DNA of 64,000 bases from Falsiroseomonas sp041690465 (GCF_041690465.1 NZ_JAWLHG010000002.1:248001-312000), one strand, 5' to 3'. Counted from the stretch's first letter, positions 40,902 through 49,807 are shown. Notes: a model not told the origin generated them from the letters alone. Numbers and translations are program-made.

Positions 40902-41773
40902 CCGAGGCTCCCTCCGATGTGGTGCAGTCCGGCGGCGACCAGGTCCGGCTCGTGGCGGCGCACCGTGATGCCGGAAAGCCGCAGCGCCTCGGCGTAGAGA
41001 TCGGCCAGCGTCTCCGCGCCCACCAGCTCCACCTGCGTGGCGCCGGTCTCTGCCGCGGCGGCGGCAATCTCGTGGCCGATCAGCAGGCCGGAGAGGAAGC
41101 TGCGGGTCTCCGTCTGCTCCAGCCGGTCCATCAGGTGCAGGGTGCGGGCCCCGAACAGGTGGTGCAGCAGCCCGCCGGGCTGGCGCGCCCTTGCCACGCC
41201 GCGGGCGAAGGCCTCCGGCCGGTGCGGCCCCTCGGTGCTGGTGCGGGCCAGGATGGTGTGCTGCGAGAGCGCGGCGAAGGCCTCGCCCGTCATGTGGGTG
41301 GTGAAGTGCACCACGCGGTCAGCCTCGAGCCGCGCCCATTTGCTGTGCGTGCCGGGCAGGCAGGCCTGGGCGTCGTCCAGGCGGTTGGCGAGGGCGACCA
41401 GCTTGGTCTCCTCGCCGCGCATCACGTCCGGGATGCCGTCACGGTCCTCGGTGGTGAGGCCGGGGACGAGGCGGACCTCCGCGCCTTCGAACGGCACGGG
41501 GACGGTCGCGGCGGCGATCTCGGCCGGGCCGGCGGGGCAGCGCAGATAGGGCGCCTCCACCCAGCCCTGCCGGCTGCCGACCATGCCGCAGAGCAGCACG
41601 CGCTTCTCCCCGTCCGCGAGCCAGCGGCCGACCGCTTCACGCAGCGCGGCGGGGAAGCCGCCTTCGGCCACGGTGAGAATGCCGCCCGCCCGGTCCAGCC
41701 GGTCGGTGACAGCGCCCTCCGGCCCTAGCCGGTAGGCGCGCAGGCTGGTGGTGCCCCAATCGATGCCGATCAT
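40892..41773 (-). CDS. dgoK: 2-dehydro-3-deoxygalactonokinase
   Basis: Sugar-acid kinase of 293 aa in the DgoK family. It starts MIGIDWGTTSLRAYRL (phosphate-1 loop), then has LCGMVGSRQGWVEAPYLRCP, MRGEETKLVAL and PGTHSKWARLE. It phosphorylates 2-dehydro-3-deoxygalactonate before the aldolase step. ATG at 41773 lies just after a very GC-rich 94-bp spacer with a large inverted repeat. A galactonate dehydratase is not in the window. Confidence 0.92.
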   Translation of the reverse strand: MIGIDWGTTSLRAYRLGPEGAVTDRLDRAGGILTVAEGGFPAALREAVGRWLADGEKRVLLCGMVGSRQGWVEAPYLRCPAGPAEIAAATVPVPFEGAEVRLVPGLTTEDRDGIPDVMRGEETKLVALANRLDDAQACLPGTHSKWARLEADRVVHFTTHMTGEAFAALSQHTILARTSTEGPHRPEAFARGVARARQPGGLLHHLFGARTLHLMDRLEQTETRSFLSGLLIGHEIAAAAAETGATQVELVGAETLADLYAEALRLSGITVRRHEPDLVAAGLHHIGGSLGWA

Positions 41774-41782
41774 CCCCCGAGC

Positions 41783-41846
41783 CTTGGGGCGCGGGGGGCC
41801 CCGCGGCAGCCCGGGGCGGGGGGCGGCGCGGGGGCCGCGCCCCAAG
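41783..41846. repeat. Large GC-rich inverted repeat between ABC permease and dgoK
   Basis: CTTGGGGCGCGG (41783-41794) and CCGCGCCCCAAG (41835-41846) form perfect 12-bp arms around a 40-base, nearly pure G/C interior that can itself pair (GGGGCCCC, CCGCGG). It sits 21 bases after the permease stop on the minus strand and 10 bases before the dgoK start. It may terminate or attenuate ABC-operon transcription. Confidence 0.6.
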
Positions 41847-41867
41847 CCGGGGGGCGGTCCGGCAGGA

Positions 41868-42770
41868 TCACAGCCCGCCGAACTGCACCTGCTGCTGGTC
41901 GTTCTGCCCGCGTGTCGCCCAGCCGGTGGTGCGGTTCTCGATCGCCACCGCGACGAGATACATCGCGACACCCATCACCGCCGTCACCATCAGCCCGGCG
42001 AAGACCAGCGGCACGTCGAAGCGCGAGCTGGCCAGGATCATCAGATGGCCGATTCCCTTGTTGGCCGCCACCGTCTCCGCGATGATCGAGCCGACGAAGG
42101 CGACCGTGATGGCGATCTTCAGCGAGGCGAAGAAATACGGCATCGCCCGCGGCAGGCCGACCTTCCGGATGATATCGGTGTGCCGTGCGCCGAGCGCGCG
42201 CAGCACGTCGCGCAATTCGGGCTCCACCGTCGCGATGCCGGTGGCGACGTTCACCACGATGGGGAAGAAGCTGATCAGGAAGGCGGTGATCACCGCCGGC
42301 ACGGTGCCGATGCCGAACCAGATCACCAGGATCGGCACCACCGCCACCTTCGGGACCGAGTTGAAGCCGATCAGCAGGGGGTAGAGCCCGTGATAGAGCA
42401 GCGTCGAGCTGCCGATCGCGATCCCCAGCAGCAGCCCGAAGACGATGGCGAAGGCGAAGCCGATCAGCGTCGTCATCAGCGTCTGCCAGGAATTGTCGAG
42501 CAGCGGCCACCACCACTTCACCATGCTCGCGGCGATGGAGGAGGGCGCGGGCAGCACGAATTCCGGAAGCGCGAAGCCGCGGACCACGACTTCCCAGACG
42601 GCGAACATGCCGACGATCACCAGCCAGGGCAGCCAGGCCTGCAGGCGGCGGCGGCGGCGCGCGGCGGCGGCCATCGCCTCCAGCCGGCGCAGCGCCTCGG
42701 GCGACATGCCGGAATCGCCGGGTGCCGAGGCGGGGGTGGTGGCCGGGCGGGGGGGCATGTCGTCAGGCAT
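41868..42770 (-). CDS. ABC transporter permease (SsuC/TauC family)
   Basis: Permease of 300 aa. After a 45-residue Arg/Ala-rich N-terminus come LPEFVLPAPSSIAASM, GSSTLLYHGLYPLLIGFNSVPKVA and the EAA loop (LRALGARHTDIIRKVGLPRA), then AETVAANKGIGHLM. These features fit nitrate/sulfonate/taurine-type importers. It overlaps the ATPase gene by 8 bp. No binding protein is adjacent, so the ligand is unknown. Confidence 0.9.
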   Translation of the reverse strand: MPDDMPPRPATTPASAPGDSGMSPEALRRLEAMAAAARRRRRLQAWLPWLVIVGMFAVWEVVVRGFALPEFVLPAPSSIAASMVKWWWPLLDNSWQTLMTTLIGFAFAIVFGLLLGIAIGSSTLLYHGLYPLLIGFNSVPKVAVVPILVIWFGIGTVPAVITAFLISFFPIVVNVATGIATVEPELRDVLRALGARHTDIIRKVGLPRAMPYFFASLKIAITVAFVGSIIAETVAANKGIGHLMILASSRFDVPLVFAGLMVTAVMGVAMYLVAVAIENRTTGWATRGQNDQQQVQFGGL

Positions 42771-43569
42771 TCGCCACCTCCTCGCCCTTGCGGGCAGCGC
42801 TGATGTACTCGCGCAGGTCGTGCACGAGCGAGACGAAGCCCGGCTTGTAGGTGTCCTCCAGCGTCCGCGGGCGGGGGAAGTCCACCACCCGCTCGGCGAT
42901 GATCCGGCCGGGGCGGGAGGACATCACCAGGACCCGGTCGGCGAGGAAGGCGGCCTCGCGCAGGTCGTGCGTCACCAGGATCACGGTGGGCTTGCGCGCC
43001 ATCCAGACATCCTGCAGCACCGACCACAGATCCTCGCGCGTGAAGATGTCGAGCGCGGCGAAGGGCTCGTCCAGCATCAGCAGCGCCGGCTCGTGGATCA
43101 GCGCGCGACAGAGGCTCGCGCGCTGCTGCATGCCGCCCGAGAGCTGCCAGGGGAACTTCTGCTCGAAGCCGCCGAGGCCGACCAGCGCCAGCAGATCCTT
43201 CGCCTGCTTGTCGTATTTCGCGCGTTCCCGCGACAGCAGGCGACGATGCGGCTCCACCACCTCGAGCGGCAGCATCACGTTGTCGATGATGTTGCGCCAG
43301 GGCAGCAGGGTGGGGTTCTGGAACGCCATGCCGGCGATCGAGAGCGGCCCGGCCACTTCCTGCCCGGCGACCACCACATTGCCCGCGGTGGCGGGCCAGA
43401 GGCCGGTGACCAGGCGCATCAGCGTGGACTTGCCGCAGCCGGATGGCCCGACCACCGCGATGAACTCGCCCTTCGCGACGTTCATACTGGTGCCCTGCAG
43501 CGCCAGCGTGCCCTCCACCCCGCCATAGCGCATGGCGACGCCGGCGATCTCGACGAAAGGCCGTTCCAT
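42763..43569 (-). CDS. ABC transporter ATP-binding protein (SsuB/TauB family)
   Basis: ATPase of 268 aa: Walker A GPSGCGKSTL (about 43-52), Q-loop FQNPTLLPWRN, signature LSGGMQQR, Walker B LLMLDEPFAALD and switch VTHDLREA. ATG at 43569 follows GGGGG at a good distance; a longer open frame to 43884 lacks one. It forms an importer with the following permease. The usual periplasmic binding protein gene is missing nearby. Confidence 0.91.
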   Translation of the reverse strand: MERPFVEIAGVAMRYGGVEGTLALQGTSMNVAKGEFIAVVGPSGCGKSTLMRLVTGLWPATAGNVVVAGQEVAGPLSIAGMAFQNPTLLPWRNIIDNVMLPLEVVEPHRRLLSRERAKYDKQAKDLLALVGLGGFEQKFPWQLSGGMQQRASLCRALIHEPALLMLDEPFAALDIFTREDLWSVLQDVWMARKPTVILVTHDLREAAFLADRVLVMSSRPGRIIAERVVDFPRPRTLEDTYKPGFVSLVHDLREYISAARKGEEVANA

Positions 43570-43703
43570 TCGATCCCCCTGCCCGGCTGTGCCAGGGACA
43601 TGTGCGTCAATGGAGGAGGGGTGCGCAAGACGCGCGCCACCCGCCAGGAGCATGACGCGGCGCAGCATCGCCGCGAATCCAGCCCGATCGGTGGGCGCCG
43701 TGC

Positions 43704-44573
43704 CTAGCGAATGGGCGCGGATGGCGCGTGGAGCACCCCGGCGCAGGCCAGCGGCAGGCGAGGCGGCGGGGCGGGCCGTGCGGAGGGCGGGCGGCTGGGC
43801 GGGCGACGCGCCTCCGGCGTCAGCCACCAGTCGAGGCTGGCGTCGCAGCCATCGCCGGGCGGTGGCGGGGCGATGTCGCGGCAATCGGGGCTGCCGGGCG
43901 GGCAGCGCAGGCGGACATGCATGTGGCTGTCATGCCCGCGCCAGGGCCGCACCCGGCGCAGCCAGGACTCACCGCGATGCTCGGCGCAGAGCCGGCGCTT
44001 GATCGCGTGGTTCACCAGCAGCCGGTCCACGTCCGGCGCCTCGGCGGCGATGCGGATCAGCCGCGCATGGCGGGCTGTCCAGCGCGCCGGGTCCACGCCC
44101 GATTCGTCCGCCAGCACGAGCGAGGGGATGGCGAGGTCCTCCCGCTGCGCCGCCGGCACGCGCGGCTTGGCCCGCAGGTCCAGCCAGATGTCCACATCGA
44201 GCCCGGTCTGGTGGCTGGCATGGCCCCAGGGCATCGGCCCGCCGCGCGGCTGGGCGATGTCGCCGATCCAGAGGTCGGGGAGGCCGACGGCCCGGGCCCG
44301 GCCGGCGACGTGTTCCACCAGCGCGATGGTCGCCGGGTGCCCCCAATGGCGGTTGCGCGAGATGCGCACCGCCTGCCAGCCGGGCCCTTCGGCGGGCAGG
44401 GCGACCGCGCCGGCGAGGCAGCCGAGCCCGGTGCCGCCGATCACCCGCGACGGGCCGGCCGAGGGGCGGGCGAGGGCGGCCCAGTCGGCTGCGCGTGCAA
44501 GTGGGCCTTCGGCGGCAGTGGCCTGGGTGGCCAGAAGCACGCCGATGACGGCCCGGAGCAGGATTCGGATCAC
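43704..44573 (-). CDS. mepA: Penicillin-insensitive murein endopeptidase
   Basis: Zinc LAS-type peptidase of 289 aa that cuts D-Ala-meso-DAP crosslinks. The signal peptide is residues 1-20 (ending ATA). Metal-binding motifs are HASHQTGLDVDIW (His and Asp, about 118-130) and the C-terminal HDSHMHVRLRCPPGSPDC (about 215-232). The last 50 residues are Pro/Ala/Arg-rich and probably disordered. The gene stands alone, with the EPS locus upstream on the same strand. Confidence 0.92.
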   Translation of the reverse strand: MIRILLRAVIGVLLATQATAAEGPLARAADWAALARPSAGPSRVIGGTGLGCLAGAVALPAEGPGWQAVRISRNRHWGHPATIALVEHVAGRARAVGLPDLWIGDIAQPRGGPMPWGHASHQTGLDVDIWLDLRAKPRVPAAQREDLAIPSLVLADESGVDPARWTARHARLIRIAAEAPDVDRLLVNHAIKRRLCAEHRGESWLRRVRPWRGHDSHMHVRLRCPPGSPDCRDIAPPPPGDGCDASLDWWLTPEARRPPSRPPSARPAPPPRLPLACAGVLHAPSAPIR

Positions 44574-44647
44574 CCGCCTACGCTAGCCCGGCCCGCCGGG
44601 AAGGCCAGTGCCGTTTCGTCTGCCCACCGCCGAGCCGCCGCCCGGAG

Positions 44648-44674
44648 CCCTCCCGCGGCTTCACCGCGGGAGGG
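44648..44674 (-). terminator. Strong hairpin after the EPS export lipoprotein gene
   Basis: CCCTCCCGCGG-CTTCA-CCGCGGGAGGG is a perfect 11-bp stem with a 5-base loop, 24 bases downstream of the export lipoprotein stop and ahead of mepA. No T-run follows on the minus strand, yet stem strength and position suggest transcription stop or mRNA protection. Confidence 0.55.
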
Positions 44675-44698
44675 CGCGCCACATCGTCGCGCGGCGAC

Positions 44699-45262
44699 TC
44701 AGAAGCGACGCTCGAACACCGTCACCACATCGCCCGGCTGCAGCAACGCGCGGCTGTTGGCGCGGAACTCGCGTGCCCGGCCATCCTCTCCCACCCGCGT
44801 CACCGAGACATAGTCGCGCAACGCGCGGTAGTTGAAGCCGCCCGCCACCGCCACGGCCGAGAGCGCCGTCATCCCCGGCTGATAGGGATAGCTGCCGCCG
44901 CGCTCGACCTGGCCGAGCACGAACACCGGGCGGTACTCGATGACGTTCACCGCCACCTCCGGATCGCGGAACAGGTTGCGGCGCGCCATCACGGCCTCGA
45001 TCTCGCGCTCCACCTCCGGAACCGTTCTGCCGCCGGCCTGGATCGAGCCGACCAGCGGCAGTGCCAGCACCCCGGCATCCGAGATCTTGAACTCCCCTGT
45101 CAGACGGGGATCGTTGAACACGGTGACGCGCACCTCGTCCTCCGGGCCGAGCCGATAGGCGGTGCGCTCCGCGTCCGGCAGCGCCGGCAGGTCGGCACCC
45201 GGGGTGGTGCAGGCACCGAGAGCGACAAGGGGGAACAGCAGCGCGAGGCGGCGGGTGGTCAT
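44699..45262 (-). CDS. Polysaccharide export lipoprotein (Wza/OPX family)
   Basis: Outer-membrane export protein of 187 aa. The signal peptide ends in a lipobox (LVALGAC, Cys about residue 18). The Poly_export domain follows (YRLGPEDEVRVTVFNDPRLTGEFKISDAG) and a SLBB-type second domain (RPVFVLGQVERGGSYPYQPG). It is shorter than E. coli Wza, typical of OPX proteins with few SLBB repeats. ATG at 45262; GAGAGGACAAC lies upstream. It is divergent from the tyrosine autokinase gene. Confidence 0.92.
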   Translation of the reverse strand: MTTRRLALLFPLVALGACTTPGADLPALPDAERTAYRLGPEDEVRVTVFNDPRLTGEFKISDAGVLALPLVGSIQAGGRTVPEVEREIEAVMARRNLFRDPEVAVNVIEYRPVFVLGQVERGGSYPYQPGMTALSAVAVAGGFNYRALRDYVSVTRVGEDGRAREFRANSRALLQPGDVVTVFERRF

Positions 45263-45289
45263 GGGTGTTGTCCTCTCTCTCCAGCGTTG

Positions 45290-45310
45290 GCGAACGTCGT
45301 GAACGTTCGC
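45290..45310. promoter_or_regulatory. Inverted repeat in the divergent EPS promoter region (first)
   Basis: GCGAACGT-CGTGA-ACGTTCGC is a perfect 8-bp inverted repeat with a 5-bp spacer, 27 bp upstream of the export lipoprotein start. Size and symmetry suit a dimeric regulator. The spacing does not match the alphaproteobacterial LexA box (GTTC-N7-GTTC). Confidence 0.5.
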
Positions 45311-45372
45311 GCCGAAGCGGGACGCAGGCGCGCCCTTTGCGTTTCCTTGCGATACCGGCTCATCACGGTGTT

Positions 45373-45391
45373 GTTCCCGCGCGTCGGGAAC
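45373..45391. promoter_or_regulatory. Inverted repeat in the divergent EPS promoter region (second)
   Basis: GTTCCCG-CGCGT-CGGGAAC is a perfect 7-bp inverted repeat with a 5-bp spacer, 65 bp upstream of the autokinase gene. The same arm-spacer layout as the other repeat, 62 bp away, suggests paired operators. The remaining 194-bp intergenic sequence shows no further feature. Confidence 0.45.
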
Positions 45392-45456
45392 CGGTGCCGA
45401 GCCGGACGGTTGATCGCAGGGCGCCACGATCCCCCCCGCCGGGGATGTGAACCGCG

Positions 45457-47748
45457 ATGCCTGGGGGGAGTTCCACCGCGATGCTCGACCGTCCTGTCGC
45501 CGACACCCGAGCGCCCGCTGAACGGCGCCCGGCTCCTCGCTCCGCCCCTCCCCCGCCGGTGATCGAGCCGGAGGGCCTCAACCTCACCGCCCTGCTCGGC
45601 GCGCTGCGCCGCCGCCGCGCGGTGCTGGTGGTCTGCGCGCTGCTGTTCCCCCTGGTCGCCTTCATCGCGGCGAAGAACATGACGCCGCGCTACACCGCCT
45701 CCACCACGGTGATGTTCGAACCCACCGACTACTCGGCCCGTGAGCTGCAGAGCATCCTGCGAGACGAGAGCACCACCGATGCCGTCCTCGCCTCCCAGGT
45801 GGAGATCATCCGCTCGCTGGCGGTGGCCGGACGGATCGTGGAGCGCTTCGGTCTTACGGAGCGGCCGGAATTCGCCTGGTGGTTGCGCGACCGCGACCGG
45901 GCCGACGGGCCGGCCTTCCGGCTGCGCACGCGCCTGGCCGATGCCGCCGCGCAGGTCTCCCCGGACCTGGCGGAGCTGATTGCACCCGAACCCATCGCCG
46001 ATGTGCCGCCGCATGACAGCGCCGTGATCCAGGCGGCCGAGGCGGTGCTCGGTCGGCTCGACGTGCAGGTGGTGCGCAACAGCCGGGTGCTGCGCATCCA
46101 GTTCACCTCGCGCGATCCGCAACTGGCCGCAGCGGCCGCCAACCTGGCCGCCGAACTCTACATCTCCGACCAGCTCGACGCGAAGTTCGACGCGGTGCGC
46201 CGCGCCAATGAATGGCTGGACGGCCGCATCACGGCGCTGCGGCGGGAAGTGTCGCGCAACGAGGAGCAGATCGCTGCCATCCGCTCGCAGACCGGCCTGC
46301 GCACCGGCGTCAACGCCGGGCTGCAGACGGAACAGATCAGCCGCATCACCCAGGATCTCGTCGAAGCGCGCAACCAGCTGGCCGGCGCCGAGGCGCGGCT
46401 GGGCGCGGCGCGCGGTGGCGCCGGCGCCACCGACCTGACGGCGCTCGGCTCCGCCAACCTTGTGGCGCAGCGCACTGCGCGGGACGAGGCGCAGCGCGAG
46501 CTGAACCGGTTGCAGGCCACCCTCGGCAGCGGACACCCCGATGTGCGCGCCGCCGCCGGCCGGCTGGCCGCGGCGCAGCGCGCGGTGGCGGCCGAGACCA
46601 CCCGCGTGGTCTCGGCGCTGGATGCCGAGGCGCGCACCGCCAGGGCACGCGTGGCCAGCCTGGAGACCAGCCTGCGCGAGCAGGAGGCGCGGCTGAACCA
46701 GAACCAGGGCGCCGAGATCCGCCTCAACGCGCTGGAGCGCGAGACCGAGGCCTCCCGCAGCCTGCTGCGCGCGGTGCTGGAACGCAGCCAGTCCACCGTC
46801 AGCCAGACCGCGATCGAGAAGGCGGATGCCCGCGTGCTTTCCTCCGCCACCGTGCCCGGCACCCCCTCCTTCCCGAAGCCGATGCTGTTCGTGGTGGCGG
46901 CGACCGCGCTCGGCGTGCTGTTCGGGTTGCTGCTGGTGTGGTTCCTGGAGCAGGCGGACAGCACGATCCGCAGCGGCGACGAGATCCGCACGGCGCTCGG
47001 CCTGCCCTGCCTGGCGCTGGTGCCGTCGCTGCGCCGCGGCGTGCTCGGGCGGCACCGGGTGGAGGACTACGTCGCCCGCAAGCCGCTCAGCCCGTTCAGC
47101 GAGAGCATGCGGACGCTGCGCGCCTCGCTCTGGCTCGGCAGCGACCCGCCGCGGGTGGTGGTGATCACCGCGGCGCGACCGGGCGAGGGCAAGACCACCA
47201 CCGCGGTCGCGCTCGCCCGCTCGGCGGCGATGAACGGCGAGCGGGTGCTGCTGATGGATTGCGACATCCGCCTGCCCTCGATCGGCAAGGTGTTCCGTGC
47301 CGAGGGCGCGCCGGGCATCACCGACCTGCTGCTCGGCCAGGCCGAATACGAGCAGATCCTCCGCCGCGACCACCTGACCGCGCTGGACTACATCCCGGCC
47401 GGCGCGGCGGAGATTCATTCGCTCGGCCTGTTCATGTCGGAGGCGATGGCCGGGCTGCTGGAGCGGGTGCGGCAGGATTACGACCTGGTGGTGATGGATG
47501 CGCCGCCGGCGCTGGCGATGGCCGATGCCCGCGTCGTCGCCCGCCTTGCGGATGCCACCTTGCTCTGCGTGAAGTGGCGCGATACCCCGCGCTCGGTGGT
47601 GCGCAACTCGCTCGCCCTGCTGGAGGACGCGAAGGCCCGCATCGTCGGCGCCGCGCTGACCCAGGTGGACGCGAAGGCACATCGCCGCTCCGGCTATGCC
47701 GACAGCGAGGTCTACCACCCGCGCTACAGCGGGTATTTCAGGGAGTAG
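45457..47748 (+). CDS. EPS tyrosine autokinase / chain-length regulator (Wzz-Wzc type)
   Basis: Inner-membrane protein of 763 aa. Residues about 40-130 form the Wzz domain after a first transmembrane helix (VLVVCALLFPLVAFIAA). A long coiled-coil stretch (about 240-460) precedes the second helix (LFVVAATALGVLFGLLLVWF, about 475-495). The cytoplasmic BY-kinase has Walker A ARPGEGKTTT (about 573-582), A' LLMDCDIRLPS and Walker B DLVVMDAPP. The C-terminus holds a Tyr cluster (YADSEVYHPRYSGYF) for autophosphorylation. An ATG at 45481 with GGGGGGAG upstream is an equally good start. Controls EPS polymerisation and export with the OPX lipoprotein. Confidence 0.93.
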   Translation: MPGGSSTAMLDRPVADTRAPAERRPAPRSAPPPPVIEPEGLNLTALLGALRRRRAVLVVCALLFPLVAFIAAKNMTPRYTASTTVMFEPTDYSARELQSILRDESTTDAVLASQVEIIRSLAVAGRIVERFGLTERPEFAWWLRDRDRADGPAFRLRTRLADAAAQVSPDLAELIAPEPIADVPPHDSAVIQAAEAVLGRLDVQVVRNSRVLRIQFTSRDPQLAAAAANLAAELYISDQLDAKFDAVRRANEWLDGRITALRREVSRNEEQIAAIRSQTGLRTGVNAGLQTEQISRITQDLVEARNQLAGAEARLGAARGGAGATDLTALGSANLVAQRTARDEAQRELNRLQATLGSGHPDVRAAAGRLAAAQRAVAAETTRVVSALDAEARTARARVASLETSLREQEARLNQNQGAEIRLNALERETEASRSLLRAVLERSQSTVSQTAIEKADARVLSSATVPGTPSFPKPMLFVVAATALGVLFGLLLVWFLEQADSTIRSGDEIRTALGLPCLALVPSLRRGVLGRHRVEDYVARKPLSPFSESMRTLRASLWLGSDPPRVVVITAARPGEGKTTTAVALARSAAMNGERVLLMDCDIRLPSIGKVFRAEGAPGITDLLLGQAEYEQILRRDHLTALDYIPAGAAEIHSLGLFMSEAMAGLLERVRQDYDLVVMDAPPALAMADARVVARLADATLLCVKWRDTPRSVVRNSLALLEDAKARIVGAALTQVDAKAHRRSGYADSEVYHPRYSGYFRE

Positions 47749-47752
47749 CCTG

Positions 47753-48751
47753 TTGGGCCGTTACCTGGTGACCGGCGGCGCCGGCTATGTGGGCAGCCAC
47801 ACGGTGCTTGCGCTGCTCGACCGCGGCGATGAGGTCGTGGTGCTGGACGACCTCTCCAAGGGCCATCGCGGCGCGGTGCCGACGGGTGCGAAGCTGGTCG
47901 CCGGGCGCTGCGACGATCCGAAGGCGGTGGAAGCCGCCTTCGCCCTCGGCCCCTTCGACGCGGTGCTGCACTTCGCCGCGCTCTCCCTGGTCGGCGAGAG
48001 CATGCGCGAGCCGATGCGCTACATCGGCGAGAACCTCGCCAATGTGACCGCGGTGGCCGGCGCGGCGGCGAAGGCCGGCTGCCGGAAATTCGTGCTCTCC
48101 TCCACTGCCGCGCTGTTCGGCTTCCCCGAGCGCATCCCGATCGACGAGGACCAGCGGCTGGAGCCCGCCTCGGCCTATGGCGAGAGCAAGCTGCTCTGCG
48201 AGCGCGCCCTCGCCTGGGCGGAGCGCGTGCACGGCATGCGCTTCGCCGCGCTGCGCTACTTCAACGCCGCCGGCGCCGACCCCGATGGCCGCGCCGGCGA
48301 GGACCACGACCCGGAGACGCATCTGGTGCCGCTGGCGATCGGCGCGGCACTCGGCACGCGCGCGCCGTTGACGGTGTTCGGCACGGACTACGACACCCCG
48401 GACGGCACCTGCATCCGCGACTATGTGCATGTGGCGGACCTGGCGGATGCGCATCTGCGCGTGCTGCCGCTGCTGGATCATCGCTCGGTGCGCTACAACC
48501 TCGGCAACGGCACCGGCTATTCGGTGAGGCAGGTGCTGGAGACGGTGGCGGCGATCGGCGGCCGGCCCGTGCCGCACGGCCTCGGCCCGCGGCGGGAGGG
48601 GGATCCGGCTGCGCTGGTCGCCTCCTCGGCACGGCTGCGGGCGGACACCGGCTGGTCGCCGCGCTTCCCGGCGCTCGAGGACATCGTGCGCACCGCCTGG
48701 GCATGGCATTCGGCGCATCCGAAGGGCTATGCCGATCGGCCGGCGGCCTGA
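47753..48751 (+). CDS. galE: UDP-glucose 4-epimerase
   Basis: Short-chain NAD-dependent epimerase of 332 aa. It starts with the NAD motif VTGGAGYVGSH (about 7-17), has FAALSLVGESM, the Ser/Thr of SSTAALFG, the catalytic YGESK (about 142-146) and RYFNAAGADPDG. These match GalE, which supplies UDP-galactose for EPS. Start TTG at 47753 follows AGGGAG, 4 bp after the autokinase stop; no ATG or GTG is nearby. Confidence 0.91.
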   Translation: MGRYLVTGGAGYVGSHTVLALLDRGDEVVVLDDLSKGHRGAVPTGAKLVAGRCDDPKAVEAAFALGPFDAVLHFAALSLVGESMREPMRYIGENLANVTAVAGAAAKAGCRKFVLSSTAALFGFPERIPIDEDQRLEPASAYGESKLLCERALAWAERVHGMRFAALRYFNAAGADPDGRAGEDHDPETHLVPLAIGAALGTRAPLTVFGTDYDTPDGTCIRDYVHVADLADAHLRVLPLLDHRSVRYNLGNGTGYSVRQVLETVAAIGGRPVPHGLGPRREGDPAALVASSARLRADTGWSPRFPALEDIVRTAWAWHSAHPKGYADRPAA

Positions 48752-48757
48752 TCGGGT

Positions 48758-49807
48758 TCAGTCCGTCATCCGGTCGAGGGCGGGGAGCCGGCGCAGCACC
48801 AGCACCTTGCCGAGGATCGGCAGCACCACGCCGGCGGCGGTCAGCGCCGGCGCATGGATCCAGAAGCCCGCCGCCGTCCAGGGCACGCCCGCCTTCAGCA
48901 GCACCGCCTTCACGACGCCGATCGCGATCACGTTGAACAGGTAGATCGCCATGGTGAACCGCCCGAGCAGCAGCGCCCAGCCCTGGCGTGCCGCGGCCGG
49001 CGCCAGCATCAGCCCGTGCAGTGCCGGGATCGCCGCGAGGCCGCAGACCAGCAGCGACCAGTCGCCCGGCAGCCAGCCCAGCATGGCCGCCGCCAGGCTC
49101 GCGAGGAAGACCGCCCACCACAGCGGCTGCAGGGCGGCGAAGCGCGGCAGCAGCCGCGCCTCGTGCTGCGCCACCGCGACGCCCACGGCGAAGAACAGCG
49201 CATGGCGCGCGAAGCGCTCGAGGTAGAAGATATCCGGCAGCTCCACCGCCAGCAGCACCACGCCGCCGGCAAGCAGCCCGACCGTGCCGACGCGGCGCCA
49301 GACCGGCGGTGCCACGACGGAGCAGAGGAACAGCACCCAGAGGAACCAGATGAAGGTCGCCGGGCTGTCCTCGGTGGTCACCACCAGGTCGCGCAGCCCG
49401 GCCAGCAGGCCGGCGGGCTGGTTGTCCACATGCACGAAGCGCTCGGCGAGGAGCTTGCCGAGCAGCACCACCACGCCGAGCAGCAGGAAGGGCGCGAGCA
49501 GCCGCTGCGCGCGGCGCAGCGTGTAGCGCGGCATCGCCGAATCCGGCGTGCTCAGCGCCCCGCTCAGCCAGGCGACGTAGCCGCTGAGGTAGAGGAAGAA
49601 CGGCATGTGGAACCGGTAGATGGCATAGCGCAGCCAGTCGTACCACTCGGCGCCGACGGGCGGCGCGGCGGCGACGATGTGACCGACCACCACCAGCAGG
49701 ATCGCCACCCCCTTGGCGCGGTCGAGGTCGAGCCGCCGCTCGCGCGCCGCGCTGCGCCCCGCCTGCGCCGCCACCAGCGCGCCTTCCGCCGGCGCCGTGG
49801 CGCTCAA
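48758..49807 (-). CDS. Acyltransferase family protein (EPS-modifying, membrane)
   Basis: Membrane protein of 349 aa, acyltransferase-3 type. It opens RRLDLDRAKGVAILLVVVGHI (catalytic His), has FHMPFFLYLSGYVAWLSG and about ten hydrophobic segments. Such enzymes O-acetylate or O-succinylate polysaccharides. TTG at 49807 overlaps the stop of the O-antigen-ligase-like gene (TTGA); no ATG occurs before the first motif, so the start is less certain. Confidence 0.85.
   Translation of the reverse strand: MSATAPAEGALVAAQAGRSAARERRLDLDRAKGVAILLVVVGHIVAAAPPVGAEWYDWLRYAIYRFHMPFFLYLSGYVAWLSGALSTPDSAMPRYTLRRAQRLLAPFLLLGVVVLLGKLLAERFVHVDNQPAGLLAGLRDLVVTTEDSPATFIWFLWVLFLCSVVAPPVWRRVGTVGLLAGGVVLLAVELPDIFYLERFARHALFFAVGVAVAQHEARLLPRFAALQPLWWAVFLASLAAAMLGWLPGDWSLLVCGLAAIPALHGLMLAPAAARQGWALLLGRFTMAIYLFNVIAIGVVKAVLLKAGVPWTAAGFWIHAPALTAAGVVLPILGKVLVLRRLPALDRMTD

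Noticed and set aside
45292..45308. LexA-like half sites (GAAC, GTTC) in the EPS promoter
   Set aside because: The spacings are 5 or 9 bases, not the N7 of alphaproteobacterial LexA boxes; kept only as an unassigned inverted repeat.
45259..47718. 819-residue minus-strand open frame
   Set aside because: It is antisense to the tyrosine autokinase, which has complete kinase motifs.
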